A DNA stretch of 64,000 nt from Pisaster brevispinus (lineage: Eukaryota > Echinodermata > Asteroidea > Forcipulatida > Asteriidae), in contig JAMKCF010000006.1 of assembly GCA_023634235.1 (NCBI GenBank), positions 10,693,751-10,757,750 on the forward strand, in the 5' to 3' direction. The position numbers were made by a program, and so were the translations under genes. The notes beneath the pieces are model-generated. The model did not search any database, was not told where the DNA came from, and saw only the letters and a program-made list of their open reading frames with translations. How positions within the stretch are numbered: the stretch's first letter is position 1; each line of letters opens with the position of its first letter. This document shows, in pieces, positions 26,158 to 41,100 of the stretch.

Positions 26158-29100
26158 TTTTGGGGGAGCTGTGAGCTTGTGAATACTGAGTTGGGACACC
26201 CTTAGGACTGGATTTCAAAGGCAATTCATCATTGGCTGGGAAAGGGCAAGGACAATCCATGGTCAACCCATTATCAAAAGCATAGTCAATGGGTCAAAGT
26301 GAGAACTGCAAAACAATTTTGATGTGTGATTGTGAACGATATTTTCTCAGTTTTAGTTGTTTCTTGGGAACACAACTCTTCGAAGTTAAGGCGAAACATG
26401 AACAGGTGTGCCATTCTACTTGGACTGTTAAATCCATTAGGCACAATTTAATTATAGGGAAGTGATGATGTCTTGAAGGCCTATAAAATATTATTTTATT
26501 GGGCACCGACACAAGATAACTTAACCAGAGGACCATGCCTGATATAGGGACAGAGGGTCTCCATTAATGTTCCCATAGTTTAACCCACTATTTTCCTCTT
26601 GTACAGAAGTACATGTACCCCCCTAAAATCCTCTGAAGAATTCTTGAGATTCCAAGCACACTATGAAAACGCAAAGGTGGGGGGGGGGGGGGTTTACACC
26701 ATGCCCATATCGAGCACCAAATGTCAGAATATCATATTTTGAATGTGACTTTTGCCCTGCAACATTCATGGTACATGTAATTATTGTCTGCCTGGATAGA
26801 AGGGCAGTTATTTTGTATCCCTCATTTTAGACAAGTTTGTTTCCCCTCTAGTTTTTGTTTTCCAGTTCTTCCTTCTATTAAATGAAAATACAATATGTTT
26901 GAATTAAACTTTAAGATGAGCAGCATGCTTAACTTTCTTAACAGATAATTTTCATGTAAAAAAAAATCAATTAAAAAACAACAAGTTCTTAAGCATTTCA
27001 TGTTTTTCAGAGGGATACATGTAGCTGTAATTTTGTTTTGCTTTCACATCTGTGAAGACAAAGGTTCTGTAAAAAAACAAACAACAATTTCTGCCATGCC
27101 CAGAAACTGCAAACTTTAGTTACATGAAGAACTGAAAGATAATTAGGCTATTTAAAAAAAAAAGTTTATAAAAGGCAGTTGAAAATATTTTTGGGGGACA
27201 AAAATGCATGATGGATTATGTCACAAACATTTAGGCCCTACCAGTTATTATTCCCAGAAGACCCGTTAGTTACATGTATTTTAAAACTCTGCTTGCTGGT
27301 TCATGCGTTGTGTTATGTAGCTTGACGATATGATATGTCAGTTAACGTTTTTTCAGAGAAGCAGTTTGCCGTTAAAATTTGAACAACAGGGACTACATGT
27401 TCTCATTGCAAAAACAGTTGGCTCAAGGATCTTCATCAAAGAGTTTTTGTAAAGTCATTTTGTACCGACTACAAACACCATACAAATGAACGCCTCGGTA
27501 CCTGCACCTTTCCGAGGGGTCTGTACTGTACCTCCATTACCCCCATTCATCGCCTCTCTTCTAACCACCACCCCCCCCCCAGCGCCCCTCTCCCAGCTGG
27601 GAGCTTAACCCTGAGACACCCCCTTTGTGGTCCCCATGTTATTATTGCCCGAACAGAGAGTTGGCAAGGATTTCATATGCAAATGAGTTGTGCAATGAGG
27701 GATATTGGTTGGTCTTAAATCCATCAGGAGACCAGTCAACCACTGTAAATTCAAATGCAGGGTTTAACTGCTAAGGCTTTTGTTCTGTGATACATGATGG
27801 GAAGGGGTGGGGATAATTTTGGTACATGACAACAAGGTGTGTCTCTTTCTAAGGAGTCACTAAGCTTCAAGGATCTTTTTTTCTTTTTCTTGGGAGGAAC
27901 TTAAATACAATGTAATTACAGACATGTAGATTTAAACCTTGAGTGTTTCAGAACCGGGAAGTAGGTGAATGAGCAAAAGTAGTGCTGTTTTACCCTTGAA
28001 TGTGCAGGTGATTTATGTGCACATGAATCAGGGTGGTTATTTGTTAATTAATAATTAATAGCGTACTATTCCCATCATGGGTGCTCTTTTTTTTTCATGG
28101 GACTTCTATAGGTAATTATATGAATGAAAGATTGTTTTGAAAAGTCACTTTTTTGGAAATATTAACATAAAAAACTTCAGCATTCCCATCTTGTTCAACT
28201 CATGTGACATTATCTTGCCTTTTACGGATACAAAATACAATTCTAAATTCTTATCGGTCTATTCCACAAAAGGTTTACATTTTAACAAATTATGTGCAGT
28301 AAGAATTTTGGTAGTAAATCAGAAGAAAATGTCAAAACAAACCTTCAACTAAGGAGACTGATTGATGAAGTGGTAAAAAGGCACTACTGTTGGATGTATT
28401 CCATCCAGCGTGTCATTGCCAAACATGTTTTGACTTACATGGCTAAGATCTGACTGTTGAAAAAGATTTATTTTATCCAATGAATTGCTATCAGTATCTC
28501 TCAAACCAACATTACGTCATCCCAGTATTTCTGTGTTTTCTCTTGTCAAACCCCACAAACCTGATTTATAGAAGTTGCCCTTGAGGGATGGCGTGGACCC
28601 TGGGTATTTGTGCCAGGTGTACAACTCTAAAATGGTTTGGTTGGGTTGTCAGATATCAGCTGATTCCCATATGTTTGCCGTTCTGACAGATTTGCGATCT
28701 GCTGACCTGACCCAACTCACTTTGAAGTGACCTCAGGTCAACCTACTGACTTCAGGTCAATTTACATAAAGCCATCTCATAAAATCAGGCACATTGTTCA
28801 CTATTTTAGCCACAAAGAACAAAAAACAACACACTTGATGTATACACAATGTATGGTATCGTACCATTTGTTTGCAGTAGGAATGTGCAGTGACAAAAAT
28901 AACTTGGCCTCTTGTGGGTTGACAATAGGATTTGAAATTGCAAAAGTCATACCACCCAGCTGAAAACAAGTGACAAATAAGCTAAGTACAAGAAAATTAT
29001 GCTAAGGTTACCTGCCAAAATACCATGTCACATGTACAATTTGTGAGTGGTATCCTGCTCATTTTTGCTTAGCAGCGAATTGTTAAGCAACATTTTCTGC

Positions 29101-32100
29101 TTTATAAGCATCTAGAAATTGGCCCCATGTATTGACACCTGTAGTCTTAATTAATGGTTTACTTTGGACTGTACACACATTCCACATTCCAAAGGATGCT
29201 TTTACTATATTTTATAAACATACTCTATTGATCAAACAATTACTCAGTTTCTTAGGTCTGCTTAAAAAAAAGCCCCAGACTTTTAGATTTAGTTCCAAGA
29301 AGAATTAAACAATTGTAATTGCATAGTTTAAACACTACTTTTGGCTAATCTCCCTTGGGGGAGAGACAAATACGGAGGATAAGTTTTAATAGTTTTCAGT
29401 TTAAAATGGGAACATTATTTTTTTGGTTAATGGTTAATTAACTTTGAGGAAATCTTCTTTCTTTTAACAGGGATCAAACGAGCCAACATGGGAGTGGCAG
29501 TATGGGTCTGTCAGGCTGAGCAGAGTAAGTAGAAAGTAAAAAAAGTAAAACAGCTTTTTTATAACAAATAATACATGTAGCTCCGCCGTTATTGCGACAA
29601 GTCCCTTCTTGTAGGCATCTTTGGGAGAATGGTCCTCAATCCAAGCTTCATATTCCAAAGTGTGGAATAATCTCCATCCCCATCAGCACTGAAAACTTGT
29701 TTGTTTAATCACGAAATTGTAGACTATTTATTTCCATTTGTGGCAATGTGAGGCAGTGGTTTATGGTTTGAGCATGGGCCAAGAGTGCTTCACAGTGGAT
29801 AACAGCACTTTGTTATTAATGCAAGCATGACCAACAAAATGGTGAAACTAAATTAAGGATCGAAAACGTCTTGAGAAAAATTGTCCCTTTCAACACCTGA
29901 CCTTACTATCAATTTGCCTTACATATGAAAGTAGCACATTCAAATGTGCATACAAATGTTCTCATTGAAGCATAAACTGTAATTCAGGAGTCTTCCTAAG
30001 AATGTGACCACAGGTTGATTGGAATATGTGTTTATCAAAACTGACAGGGTAGCAATGAGTCTACTCTTCCAAAAACAGTGTGTTGAATATCCAACGCTAT
30101 AAGAGAGTAGCATTGTCATTGAAGTTTGCTTTTAAATTGATTTTCACTTTGACAGAATCCAACTTGTGGCTTTGGTCTGGCTGTGATCGGAGGCATCGAC
30201 AACCCAACAAATGCTGGGGAAATTTCCATCATCGTGAAAGACATTCTACCAAATGGACCAGCTGATGTCAGACTCAAGTAAGTGCGGTTACCAGACCAGC
30301 AAATAGGAAGGCTGTGTTCGAATTGGCGGTTACAGCTATGGCTATGACTGTTGCCTTAACGCATGATGATGCGACTATCCAGCCAAAGCCATAGCCGTTA
30401 CTGCCAACTTGGACACGACCGAAGTCTTAAAAGGTTGCAGGCTTAATGTGACCCTGGGTTGTGAAATTAAGATACATAAGGGAGACGGCTTGTCTGCTTT
30501 TTAAACTTAATTCAACGGAAGCGCGGAGAGGAAGAAATGGCATAAGTATAACAGCTGAGTCCTCTAGTGTGAGTGTTGGTAAACATGTATGGTTTCTGTG
30601 AGGGCGCTACAGTTCGATTTGAAAATTAGCATTACAAAGAAAGTAATCAGAGTCAGTTGATAGAGCATTGGCACGTTTATTCGGAGGTCATTGGTTGAAA
30701 TCTCGCTGTATTCAATTTTTCTTTGTTTATCCCCAAACTAATAGTGGTCGGTGGAAATGGGAGCGCGAATGTTTATCTGGCTACTATTTGTTTGATAAAA
30801 AAATGAGGCGGGGGTGCTCTGAACTCTCACATGTCAGGTACTCCAGCATGACGTCATATTGTTGCAAGTTGTAGTAAATTGACCCCACAAGAAAACATTA
30901 TTTAAAAAGGAGTCTAAAAAGGCTTGGGCCATAAGCCAGGTATATCGCTGGATTATGTCACAATGCTAAAATTTGCAGCGTTCTCCCTTAACAGTGGTTC
31001 TCCAAAGTTATAATTGAGAGAGCCCCCTTAAAAAGTTGTGTATATAAAACATCCTCTTTAGGAATGCAGAGCTGCCAACTCTACCTGATTCTGACAGAAA
31101 GTTCCCTGATAATAAACCGATTTTCCATCTTCTGATGAGCAAATGTGAAACTTTATCTCTTTTATGTTGAATGTAATTCTAAATACCTTCATGAATGTGG
31201 TACGAACTCTTTCTGATTGAAAGATGCAAATGTTGGCAGCTCTAGGTGCGTTACGTGTCACTTCTGTTTTAGTACACAAGCAAAAGTTTTGCACCCCAAG
31301 AAGTTTTAAACGAAAATAACAATCTGTTTACTTCATTGTTTACCGGTTTAAATATAGATGGGTCTGTCTATTTCAGTCTTTTAAAACAAGTGCCTGAGGG
31401 ACAGGTGCCAGGTATATTTGTGCTTCTCTCCCTCAAAAAAACCCAAATAAAATTGTAAATCCTCTAAATGCAATTTTCACAATGAGCGAAAACATCATTC
31501 ATCATAAAACAGTGGAGGTCAATAACTGCTTGTCCATATGGACTCTGTCAGATTTTGTTGTTGTCCTAGACCCTATTTTGTTGTTGTCCTCTCCACAAGT
31601 CATATATCAGTGGAGTAGATGACAGATTCTTGGAGTGGTATTCAACAGGAGATCAGGTTCCCCTCAGTTCTAATGACCTCAGTCCCTAATGACCACTCAA
31701 TGAGAGTACAGCAATGCTTGGTGAAAGCCTTCTTATTCGGTGGTCAAATTCCATCAGTTGTTAACTTGATTTATTTGTCACTACTCTTCTTAAAGAAATT
31801 GGGAAAACAAAATCTATCAAAAGCACTTGGAACTTCTTGTATGCCTTCAGTCTTTTTTTAAAGAAACACAAAACATTTTTTGTTTTGGTACCGTACTATT
31901 AATTTTTTTAAAGGAACTGATTCGAATTCATACAGTTTGCCAGGCGGATTCACATTTCATGTAAATGCAAATTAAATTTGAAAATACATATTTTTTTTCT
32001 CTCCACACAGGGACAGATTGCTCCTTTTTATTCAACTGAATGTATTAAAAATGCACACAGTTTGTAAAGTGGTGCAAAGTGAAAATAGAAAGTGAAAGCT

Positions 32101-35100
32101 TTTGGCTAGTTTTATCCTCCCCTTGTGCAAAGAAACTTTGATCGAGCTGGTGGGCTTCGTTTCACTTAAATGTTTTTTGTGTGTATAAATCAGAATGGAT
32201 GCCTGTGATATGCCTGTGTAGAAGTAAGGCTCAACTTCAAAGAATGCAGTCAACATAATTTGATTTTCTCCTTCCATCTTGAAAATAGGAAAAATGACAG
32301 ACTCCTGAAGGTAAATGGAATCAGTATGGAAAATGTGGAACACGCTGTGGCAGTTGGAGCTCTTCGCAGTGCAGGAGATAGTGTAGTCATCGTAAGTTTT
32401 CCCATAATTATTTCTGTTTTTTGGATGGCCTGTTTTTAAGAGGTGTTCCCTCAGGTGTTTCGGTGAAACCAAACACCTGGAAGTTCCTGCCTATCGGTAT
32501 GCACACTCATTGTGTTTTGCATAAATTTCGAATAGAAATGATGTCACAGTTGAGATCGCTGTTGAATTCCGGCAGAAACTTCATGCTTTTGGTTTCGCCA
32601 GAGGGAACATTGTCTATACACAGTTGGCAGCCCACACAATACCTCTCCAACCGCAGTTCTCCTTTCAGAAGAACCAATCAGAGCAGTGACTGACTCTACA
32701 CTGAAACCTCTGAATCTCTATAAAGAGACCAGCATCTCAAACACTTTTCAGTCTCATGACAAGTCAAAACGTTGATACAAACGATATCAGACAATACATA
32801 ATTTACAAACCTAATCCTAAATGGAATGTGATACAATTGGCCTTTTACTGGACTGAAAAAGTAAAGAATTTCACATTAAAATGTCAAGCTGAGATGTATT
32901 GTTGCTGTAGGTGTTCTTGTCAGGGAAAATGTTGCGGAAGGTTTTCACAATGACATTGATTTCATGAAAGCAACTTAAAAAAAAATAAAGTTACAAATTT
33001 TATCCTTAAAACTGTTTTCTCAATGTATGCACACATTATGCAGGTCAGTCTCATGATGAACTGAAACTCTTGATGATGGGATGGAATGTACATTCTACAG
33101 TAATATTTTGGGTTTACATTAAAGTGATATTTGAAATGTTGATCATTCCCCTCCAGGAATACAGACGGAAGACCCAGGCATCAGCACCCATCACTAAGGC
33201 TCAGACACTGCCATCGTATTCCCAGCCGCCCCAGTTTGACACCACTGACCATTCCGTCAATACGGGCTCCTATTACACACCCCCAAGCCAGAGGTCAGCC
33301 TCTCAGCCGCCGACCCGTCGTACGGGTTCACAGCTGTCCCTTACCAACTCCCAGGGCCGCTCGTCCACGCAGAGGGAGTACGTCACTCTGACTAAGACCC
33401 GCAATGAGGGGTTCGGAATGCAACTGGGATGGAAACTGTTTGTGCAGGGGATGAGTGAGTACGGTGTGGCTGCCAATCAGGGGCTCCAGAAAGGGGATAC
33501 CATCGTAAAGGTAAGCCCCCCTCAAAAAAAAAGAAAGAAAAAAAACAACAACAAAAACAAAAACAAAAACAACAAAAACAACAAAAACAGCAACACCAGA
33601 ATTCCCCCAAATGTCCCTTTTTTTGTCATTAAGTTTTGTCCGGCATACAACTTTTTCAGCTGATCAGCTGATTTTTTTTCTTCTTTTAGTAGAAATAAAA
33701 AACATAGAAAAGCCTCAGAACACTGAAAAAAAAACATTCCAATGTTTTGTGTGCCAAAGTTAAAGGTATTGTACAGGATTGGTAAGAATTAAAAATGTCA
33801 TTGTTTAAGTATGAAAGGTTACTGACTATGAAGTTCACACTGCAACCATTTTTTTCTGTGATATATGTCCCTTTGAATTCGACAGCACTGTATCTGAAAA
33901 AGCACAATCGGCTGATTTAAGTTTTTACAACCAAAATTAAAGACAATGTGCTATTCACTATTCTCTCCTGACTCACACAACGGATTCAGCCCAAATGTTC
34001 ACAGGTGTCTGTTATTTCATGTATAAGGTTGATCACACAAAACATGATCAATGTCTGTGACTATTTGGTCAGCTCCACCAATCCTGTATAATACATTTAA
34101 ATGTCTGGCTGCCCTCATTTGTGATCCCGGAGTGGCAGTGTGTCCTGGTTGTGGCTCATAAATCACATATGATACCCAAAACATGGCTTGTACAAGATGT
34201 GGGAAAGATCTACTTCGAACACTACCCTCCTCCTCCCTCTTTCTTAGAAAAAATAAAATGGAGGGAATGATTTGGGGGGTTCCCCAACAAAATTTGGTAG
34301 GAAGACAACAAGCCTGTGAGCTTAACATTGAAAACTGGTGCGAAGGGTCTTGGTTTCATAAAGAAACTGCCGAACCAATATGACCAGATATAGAAAAGAT
34401 TGCAAGCCCAAGATTGAATTGTTCATTTAAATAATACTAAGTGTAATTATCTCAAGTGAAATAGTTGATGAGTGTAAACAGAACAAAAATTGTCTTGATA
34501 AACATGAATGAAATGGAATTTTCTTTGTTTTTGTTGTTGTGCCAATTGCCATTTAGATCAACAACTATCCCGTGGAAACCCTCAGCCTCTCTGACGCTAA
34601 GAGGATTATCCAGACATCTGGGAACTCCCTCAACCTTGAGGTCGTCCGAGAGCCCCAAGTGCCACAATTCTCCACACCTGCTTATGCGTCTCGGAGCGTG
34701 GACCGTCTGGATCGGATGTCCGTGGGCAGAGGGGAGGAGCAGGCTCCACTGCAGAGAGGTTATTCCCCCCAACTGCAGTCACAGCGCCAGCAGGCTCCTC
34801 CGACCAATCAGCTGCTCCAAGAACAGGATGACGATCCACTGCACAGTGCTCTGCCACCAAGACCTCCACTACCTAGAGCAGAGCGAGAGCAACGTACGCA
34901 TTTCCTTCTTATTTCCGTTTTGACGTTACGGCTAATTTGCCAAACCTTAGTTAGGCCTCTCCAACAGTGACGGGCATGGTATTTGTTTTACCTTAGTCTG
35001 ATTTCCGATTTTCCTTTGCCCTCCCAAAAGGTCAGCAAAATGGTTGTTAACCTTTTAGAGACCATTCATTTCTGTATGTCATCACCATACGACCAGACAT

Positions 35101-38100
35101 GGCTAATAGTGTTCAGTTTTGGACACAATTTTTTCTTGTCAAAGTGTCTGAAAAAATAATACACTCAGTTTCGTTTCAGAAACATAGATACTTTGTTAAC
35201 ATGGGAAACATTGGAAAATGTCATTTCAGAACTTGCCCTTTTGTTTGTGTGGAGGTGGATCAGATTTTGCAGCCATTTGCGGCCGTTGTTGGCATTTTGT
35301 TACAAGCCTTTTCTGGCTGGTATAGTCTCTAAAGGGTTAAACATTATGAAAACTATATAAAAACCTATACCATGTGTACATGCAGGCCAGCCTTTGTATT
35401 ACTTTGTCCTACTTTTTTCAAAAGGGCCGAATCTAATGGCTGCAATGACTGCCCAAAAGAAGAAGAAAAAAAGACAGACAGAATCAGCTAGACTATTTTG
35501 TGCGTCATGGTTTTGATGCGTTTTAATGATAGATGATACGGCTCCGATTCTTGAGAACCCTCTGTAGATCAATGATGACAATTTTTGGTTTTTCTTAACA
35601 TGAAAAGTATTCCACTGTACCAGTAAACAAAAGTGAATGTTTATAAAAACTGTCATTGGCAAAACAAAAAATAGTCTCTTATTTTCCCCCCTAAATACAG
35701 ATGCCTTTTCAATGCCGCCACCCCGGCCTCCAAGCCCAGGGAAGACTGAGTTTATGGGGTAAGTCTATAAATATAATCAAACTAAAATTCAGTTAACTGT
35801 TATAATTGGCTTCGTTCATTTTTTTTCCAAGTAGGTATAAGTTTTCAGTATTTTAATAAAATTTGTTTATAATTAATATCTTTATTTTAGTTTTTTTTTC
35901 CTGCAATCAAATTTGTTGTTATTTATTATTATGATTATCTTTTTTTTTTTTTTTTTTGGGGGGGGGTTTGCTTGGAATGGGCATGGGGGTGTGTCACAAC
36001 TCCTGTGTTGCTGCACGGAAAGAGATTTTGCTGCATGGAATGTACTCATTAATACACTACTAACACTCATGTGTGGTTTAAACATCAATCATTTAAGAAA
36101 GCATGTTTTCGTTGGTCATTTTTTCTTCCTGCCTAGCAAATAGTTCCCTCAATATTCAGGTATTTGGTAGCAAATAGGTCCCTAAATATCCAGGTATTTG
36201 GTAGCAAATAGGTCCCTCAATATCCAGGTATTTGGTAGCAAATAGGCCCCTCGATATTGAGGTATATTGATACCAAACACTTCCCTCAATATCCAAGTAT
36301 TTGGTAGCAAACCTTTCCCACAATATCCAGGTATTTGGTAGCATATAGTTCCCTCAATATCCAGGTATTTGGTAGCATATAGTTCCCACAATATCCAGGT
36401 ATTTGGTAGCATATAGTTCCCTCAATATCCAGATATTTGGTACCAAACCTTTTCCACAATATTCAGGTATTTGGTAGCAAATAGTTCCCTCAATAACCAG
36501 GTATTTGATGGATTCGCAAAAACAACTTTGTCTATGAAATCATAGTAATAAAAGCATAATGGCGGTGTACTGGTGTACATAAGGACTCTGTCAAGGCCTG
36601 AAATATTTGAAGTCATACAACACCCAAATAGATCCTTTTAATTTGATTGGAGGATTGTAGGTCATGCTGCATTCGTAAATCAAACCATTACATGGCCTTC
36701 AGGAATATGTGCAATTAAGTACGATTCATCGTGCATTAACGTCCCATACTTTTTGACAATTGCATGTGATACCCCACTGCATTATACACAGCTCAGTACG
36801 AAACGTTCGCGTAGTGGATCCCAAAATACAATCTTGTGTATATTTACTGTAGTTTGTTTATGGGTTTATCCTCCAATTCAAATGACAAAGATCTGCTTGG
36901 ATATTATATTTAAAACAAATATTGAAAGTTTTGCAGTCGTGCAACAGAGAGAATGTTTTCATTCCTTGAAAGATGGATTGCTCCAATCAACTCATTAAAT
37001 GGAAAATTCCATATTTCAACTCTTGAAAATATTCTCACCATTGCATTCCACAAAGACCTTTACAACCCTTTATAATAAGTTCAACAACATATGGAAGCAC
37101 AACATGCAAACCTAGTACATGTAGACATGTAAATTATATGCTTGGCTTTATGCCAAGAATGGATGCATGTGGCTACGTGCAGTCCGTGGAAATCAACTAA
37201 AACCTGACGTTTGATTCTGAACTAGAATAATCTGTAGTATTGTTCAACATTATCCCGCCTTCTGTCTGACCATTCAATATCATCCACTGTGGTTTTGAAT
37301 GACAGATGACATGTACTCTGCCACTTGCAATAATTTGTGCGATATCGTGTGGTGGATGCATACACTTTAGTTGTGTGCAACGATATGGTACCATACGCAA
37401 CCTGTGTAGTTGAATAGTTTCAAATGCTTGGTCAATGTGCTGGAAAATATTACTGGGGTCGGATGTTCTTATTATTGCAATAATTGAAATGGTCAATGGA
37501 CATTGCAAAACCTAAAAATTAATGCACAGTACTTTGGAATTGAGATGTACATGTACGTTGTTTTGACAATTATGTAATTTTTAGCTAAGTACATCTATTA
37601 CAAAAAAGGACAACAAAATTCATTTGTAGGATTTCATCATAATTCAATTCATGCGTCCTCGTCCCACGTTTGAATTTTGTTTTAATGGTAATTTTAACAA
37701 AGTACTTGTACATGTATTACATACAAATTACAATCGCATTTATAACAAATTGCTATACATGTAGGTATCTTTATTTTCAAGAATTTTTTGTACATGTAAA
37801 TAGAATTTCAAAAGAAGATTTGATAGAAAAATGTCATCGTGCCACAGGTGGTGAGACATGCCATAGGACACTGAAGCCGATTACGCGTACACGGATTTAA
37901 ATAGCACGGAGTTACAAAGCACATGCTTGGTTAAAAACACTCGCTTGGTCAGCACCCTGATACCCTTCGAAACAGTTTTACGTAATCATTTCCAGTTTGA
38001 ATTTGTAACTTCAGGTACATGTAGATCTAACGTTACATTATTGTAAAATGAGTTTATCAAACAGTGGACATTCATCTTTGTAGCGTTGTAAGTAGACCTT

Positions 38101-41100
38101 CTTGCATAAACACCACTCTGAAAACTGAGATGTAGTTGTTTCCGCAAACAATGCTGAAGACTCCTTTGCATTTCAACACAGGCATTCAACTTTTCAGCAG
38201 ATTGCTTGATTTCCTCTTTCTTTCGCTCTCTCTTGTAGTGTCACAGAAAACTGAAAACACTGAGCAACATTTGTGATTTGCTTGGCAGTTGTGCTTTTAC
38301 AAACTATTTTGCAATGAAAGAGTTGTTTGCACCATGCATGTGAGATTCACATCTCCAGAAAACCTACATGTATTCCATGCAACAAAGTACATGCATGCAC
38401 ATGTACAATTGCATGCAAAGGGATACATACCATGTACATCATTACCAGAAAAGTTAGTTAGGGACGATGACAAAAGTTTTTGCATCAAAGTATTTATGTG
38501 TACTGTCCTAATGATGAGGTGATCACCAGACTATGGTGATATTTGCAAACAAATTTGTGATCTGTGTTGCAACATCTATTAAATGCATGTAGCCAATCAC
38601 CTCATTCTAACTCATGGCTCCTCCCTCAATCGACCTCCACCAGGCATTCCACAGCCCTCTAACAACGTCAACACCCGCTCCACTCATGCGCACCTACTCA
38701 ATAGAGGGCAGGTCACATTGCGCATTCCTGCATCAAGTCCGGCTGGCAAAACGTCTTTATTTTCTGTGAGACCTCCGCATCACGCTGAGTATGACTCGGT
38801 TCTTATTCCAGGGGTCTACGTCGCCTGTAGCTGAGAGTTCGTCAGCGTTTGCAAAGTGGGAGAATTTGATCGTCTGTTTTGTGAGGTAGACTGGTTCCCA
38901 ATCTCATTCTACATTTACTGAATCACATTCCCATGCAGCACCAGTCTACTTGTAATTTAAGAAAGTAGCAATTAGAAAAAATGAGTGAATTCATGTGGGT
39001 TCTAAGATGTTATCCCTTTTTTTCTTCTCTGCACAAAACAAGAACATATTCAAGAAAAAGGCAATTCTTGAAGAAATGATCAGAAATGAGTCGTGCGAAG
39101 TCTAGCATCATTGTTCAGTTGCCATCATGATGATTCGTGCCTAGACTGGTACCCAGACACCTGGTATTTGTATCTTAGATTGTTTTGAGATGGGGAGCCT
39201 GTCTCCTGAGGATCAATTTCTTGCACAGCGCTGAGACAAAAGGATGTCATCATGGTTTGGGTTCAAGGAGGATGCAACGGAGACAAGACATAAGAGAACT
39301 TACTCATATAAATTTGATTTTGAAATTACCTAGTGGGCTTCCTTGATGCAAACTCTGATCAATGGCAAGTCTGTAATCAATTTTTCCTTTCCATGTTTAG
39401 AAATCTTAGCCTTAACACTTTACGAAGCAGCTTTACAAACGTAGAATTATTTATGCAGCAGTTACTGTGTTTTTTTTTTCTACCACCATGTAATCTCATA
39501 GTGTTTTTAGATACATTAACTGATATAATTACACTTCATGTAGTCATAAGGACTTAAGAGGATGTAAAGATGTGTTGAAAGTAAGCCTGAACACCGGATT
39601 GTGATGCTTCATTTCTTTAAAAAGTATCAAATAAAAGGAAAGTTATGGTCAGTTTGTTTTCACAACGCGTTGTGTGCCCGGAACAAGGACATAACAAAAA
39701 GTTATGGAGAAAGGGTGTAAGCAATTAGTGTGCAAAAGTGTGTTTCAAGAAAACTGAGTGTGAACATGGTGAAAGTTTGATCGTTTTGTTTGCCGCTCAT
39801 ACGTCGTCATACATGTTGTAGGAAGCTTAAATTCTTCATGGGAATTGGACAAGTTGTCTTAACACAACTGTCTGGGGTAATTCTAGCAACAAAAATGTAA
39901 CAGTATTGCGTTTTTTTTTTCCCGTTTTTTTTTCTTCTTTCCCCCCAGTAGCCATTTTATTTCTTACAGCCTTTTGTAACTGGAAACAGTAATTTGTGTG
40001 TGTGGAAGAAGGGCATAGAGCCTTGTGCCCATCTTCTGGGCTCACAACAAACTGTTCACATGTTGAAGTGTTACATACATGTAAGTGCATCATGTATTTT
40101 AAAATAACAACAAAGGAGCTGGACTACTTTTTTGTTATAGTTTTGGTTTTTAGTAAAAACCATGTAACACATTTCATAAATTCAACTATGAAAAGAATTT
40201 TTGATCAGTATTTTGAAGCTGTCTACCAAAGCGTTTGTGGTGTGGTGCAAGACTTTTCTGAAAATGTCACTTGATTTCTCAAGCCACTGCTGTAACATAA
40301 AGTAGGGTTGAGGTGCCAAATAGGAGCATAATTGGCGTGCTGGATAATACCTTATCATGTGATGAGCCTACCAGCTGGGCGATCGGATCTTGCATGTGCA
40401 ATCAACCGGCCAAAAATGATAAATCACTGTGCATCAAACCTGCAACAGTCTTAAGACAGGATGGTTTATCCTAGTATAAGATAACATTAGAATTTTATTA
40501 TGTAGGTTGAGTTGGATATGGGGCGCAGACAGACCTGCTTTATTTTCCGTATTCTACGAGCGCGCGTCTGATAACCAATTTATCTTCAAGCAAACTTCAC
40601 GCGCAGCTTAACACAATATGCAGTATTGGAACAACTGTATGTTTTATTCTAAGAGCGCAAAACGCCGAGTTGGAACAGCTCAATACGCATGTGATATGGG
40701 CCGTTCAATACTGGTATATATCACGTCTTTTGTTGGTATGGGTCAACCAATTTAGAATTGAGGATTCAAGTTTGCTTGAAGATAACAGATTGGCCGGCAA
40801 GCTTACCATGTGCCTTCATACACACATGTATATCTAACACAGCAAGCATCTTTTACATGTAGAAAAAGCGATGGATAGTGGAATCGGTGCAAAATCAGCA
40901 TAACCTATTTGAATATTTCAGTAGTCCCAACATTCAGTAGAATGCCATCTTTCTTCAGACTAATCGGAAAAATACTAAAAACTATTTGAAGGAATTTTTC
41001 TTTTTTTATCTTCTCTGTCTCTGATTTATATTAGTGATGTATTAATTACTCATAAACTATGTAAATATTGGTCTCGTTCTATAAATAATCGATCCGTTAT

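Larger units (their letters stand above)
22162..29470 (+). other. Intron 2
   Basis: 7.3 kb. It contains a GCCCAATTTCATAGAGCTGC-type repeat (22288-22450), a 28-bp exact tandem pair (23012-23067), a roughly 55-bp duplicated pair (23586 and 23688), a foldback element (24719-24906), a possible short exon (25107), an ATTT/ATTG simple-repeat tract (25995-26160), a G run at 26680-26691 and another AGAGCTGC-type repeat (28965-29130). Confidence 0.6.
30278..32288 (+). other. Intron 4
   Basis: It holds a foldback element (30313-30419), a tRNA-like SINE head (30644-30725) and an AGAGCTGCCAAC MITE (31066-31243). The rest is AT-rich without visible coding potential. Confidence 0.6.

Noticed and set aside
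32032..32472. Minus-strand open frame of 146 codons
   Set aside because: It overlaps exon 5 of the ZO gene and intron sequence, and shows no recognisable motif.
36156..36412. Overlapping minus-strand frames with repeated Y-L-D-I-E-G peptides
   Set aside because: These are translations of the 34-bp minisatellite. The unit is not a multiple of three, so different frames look alike; no coding signal.
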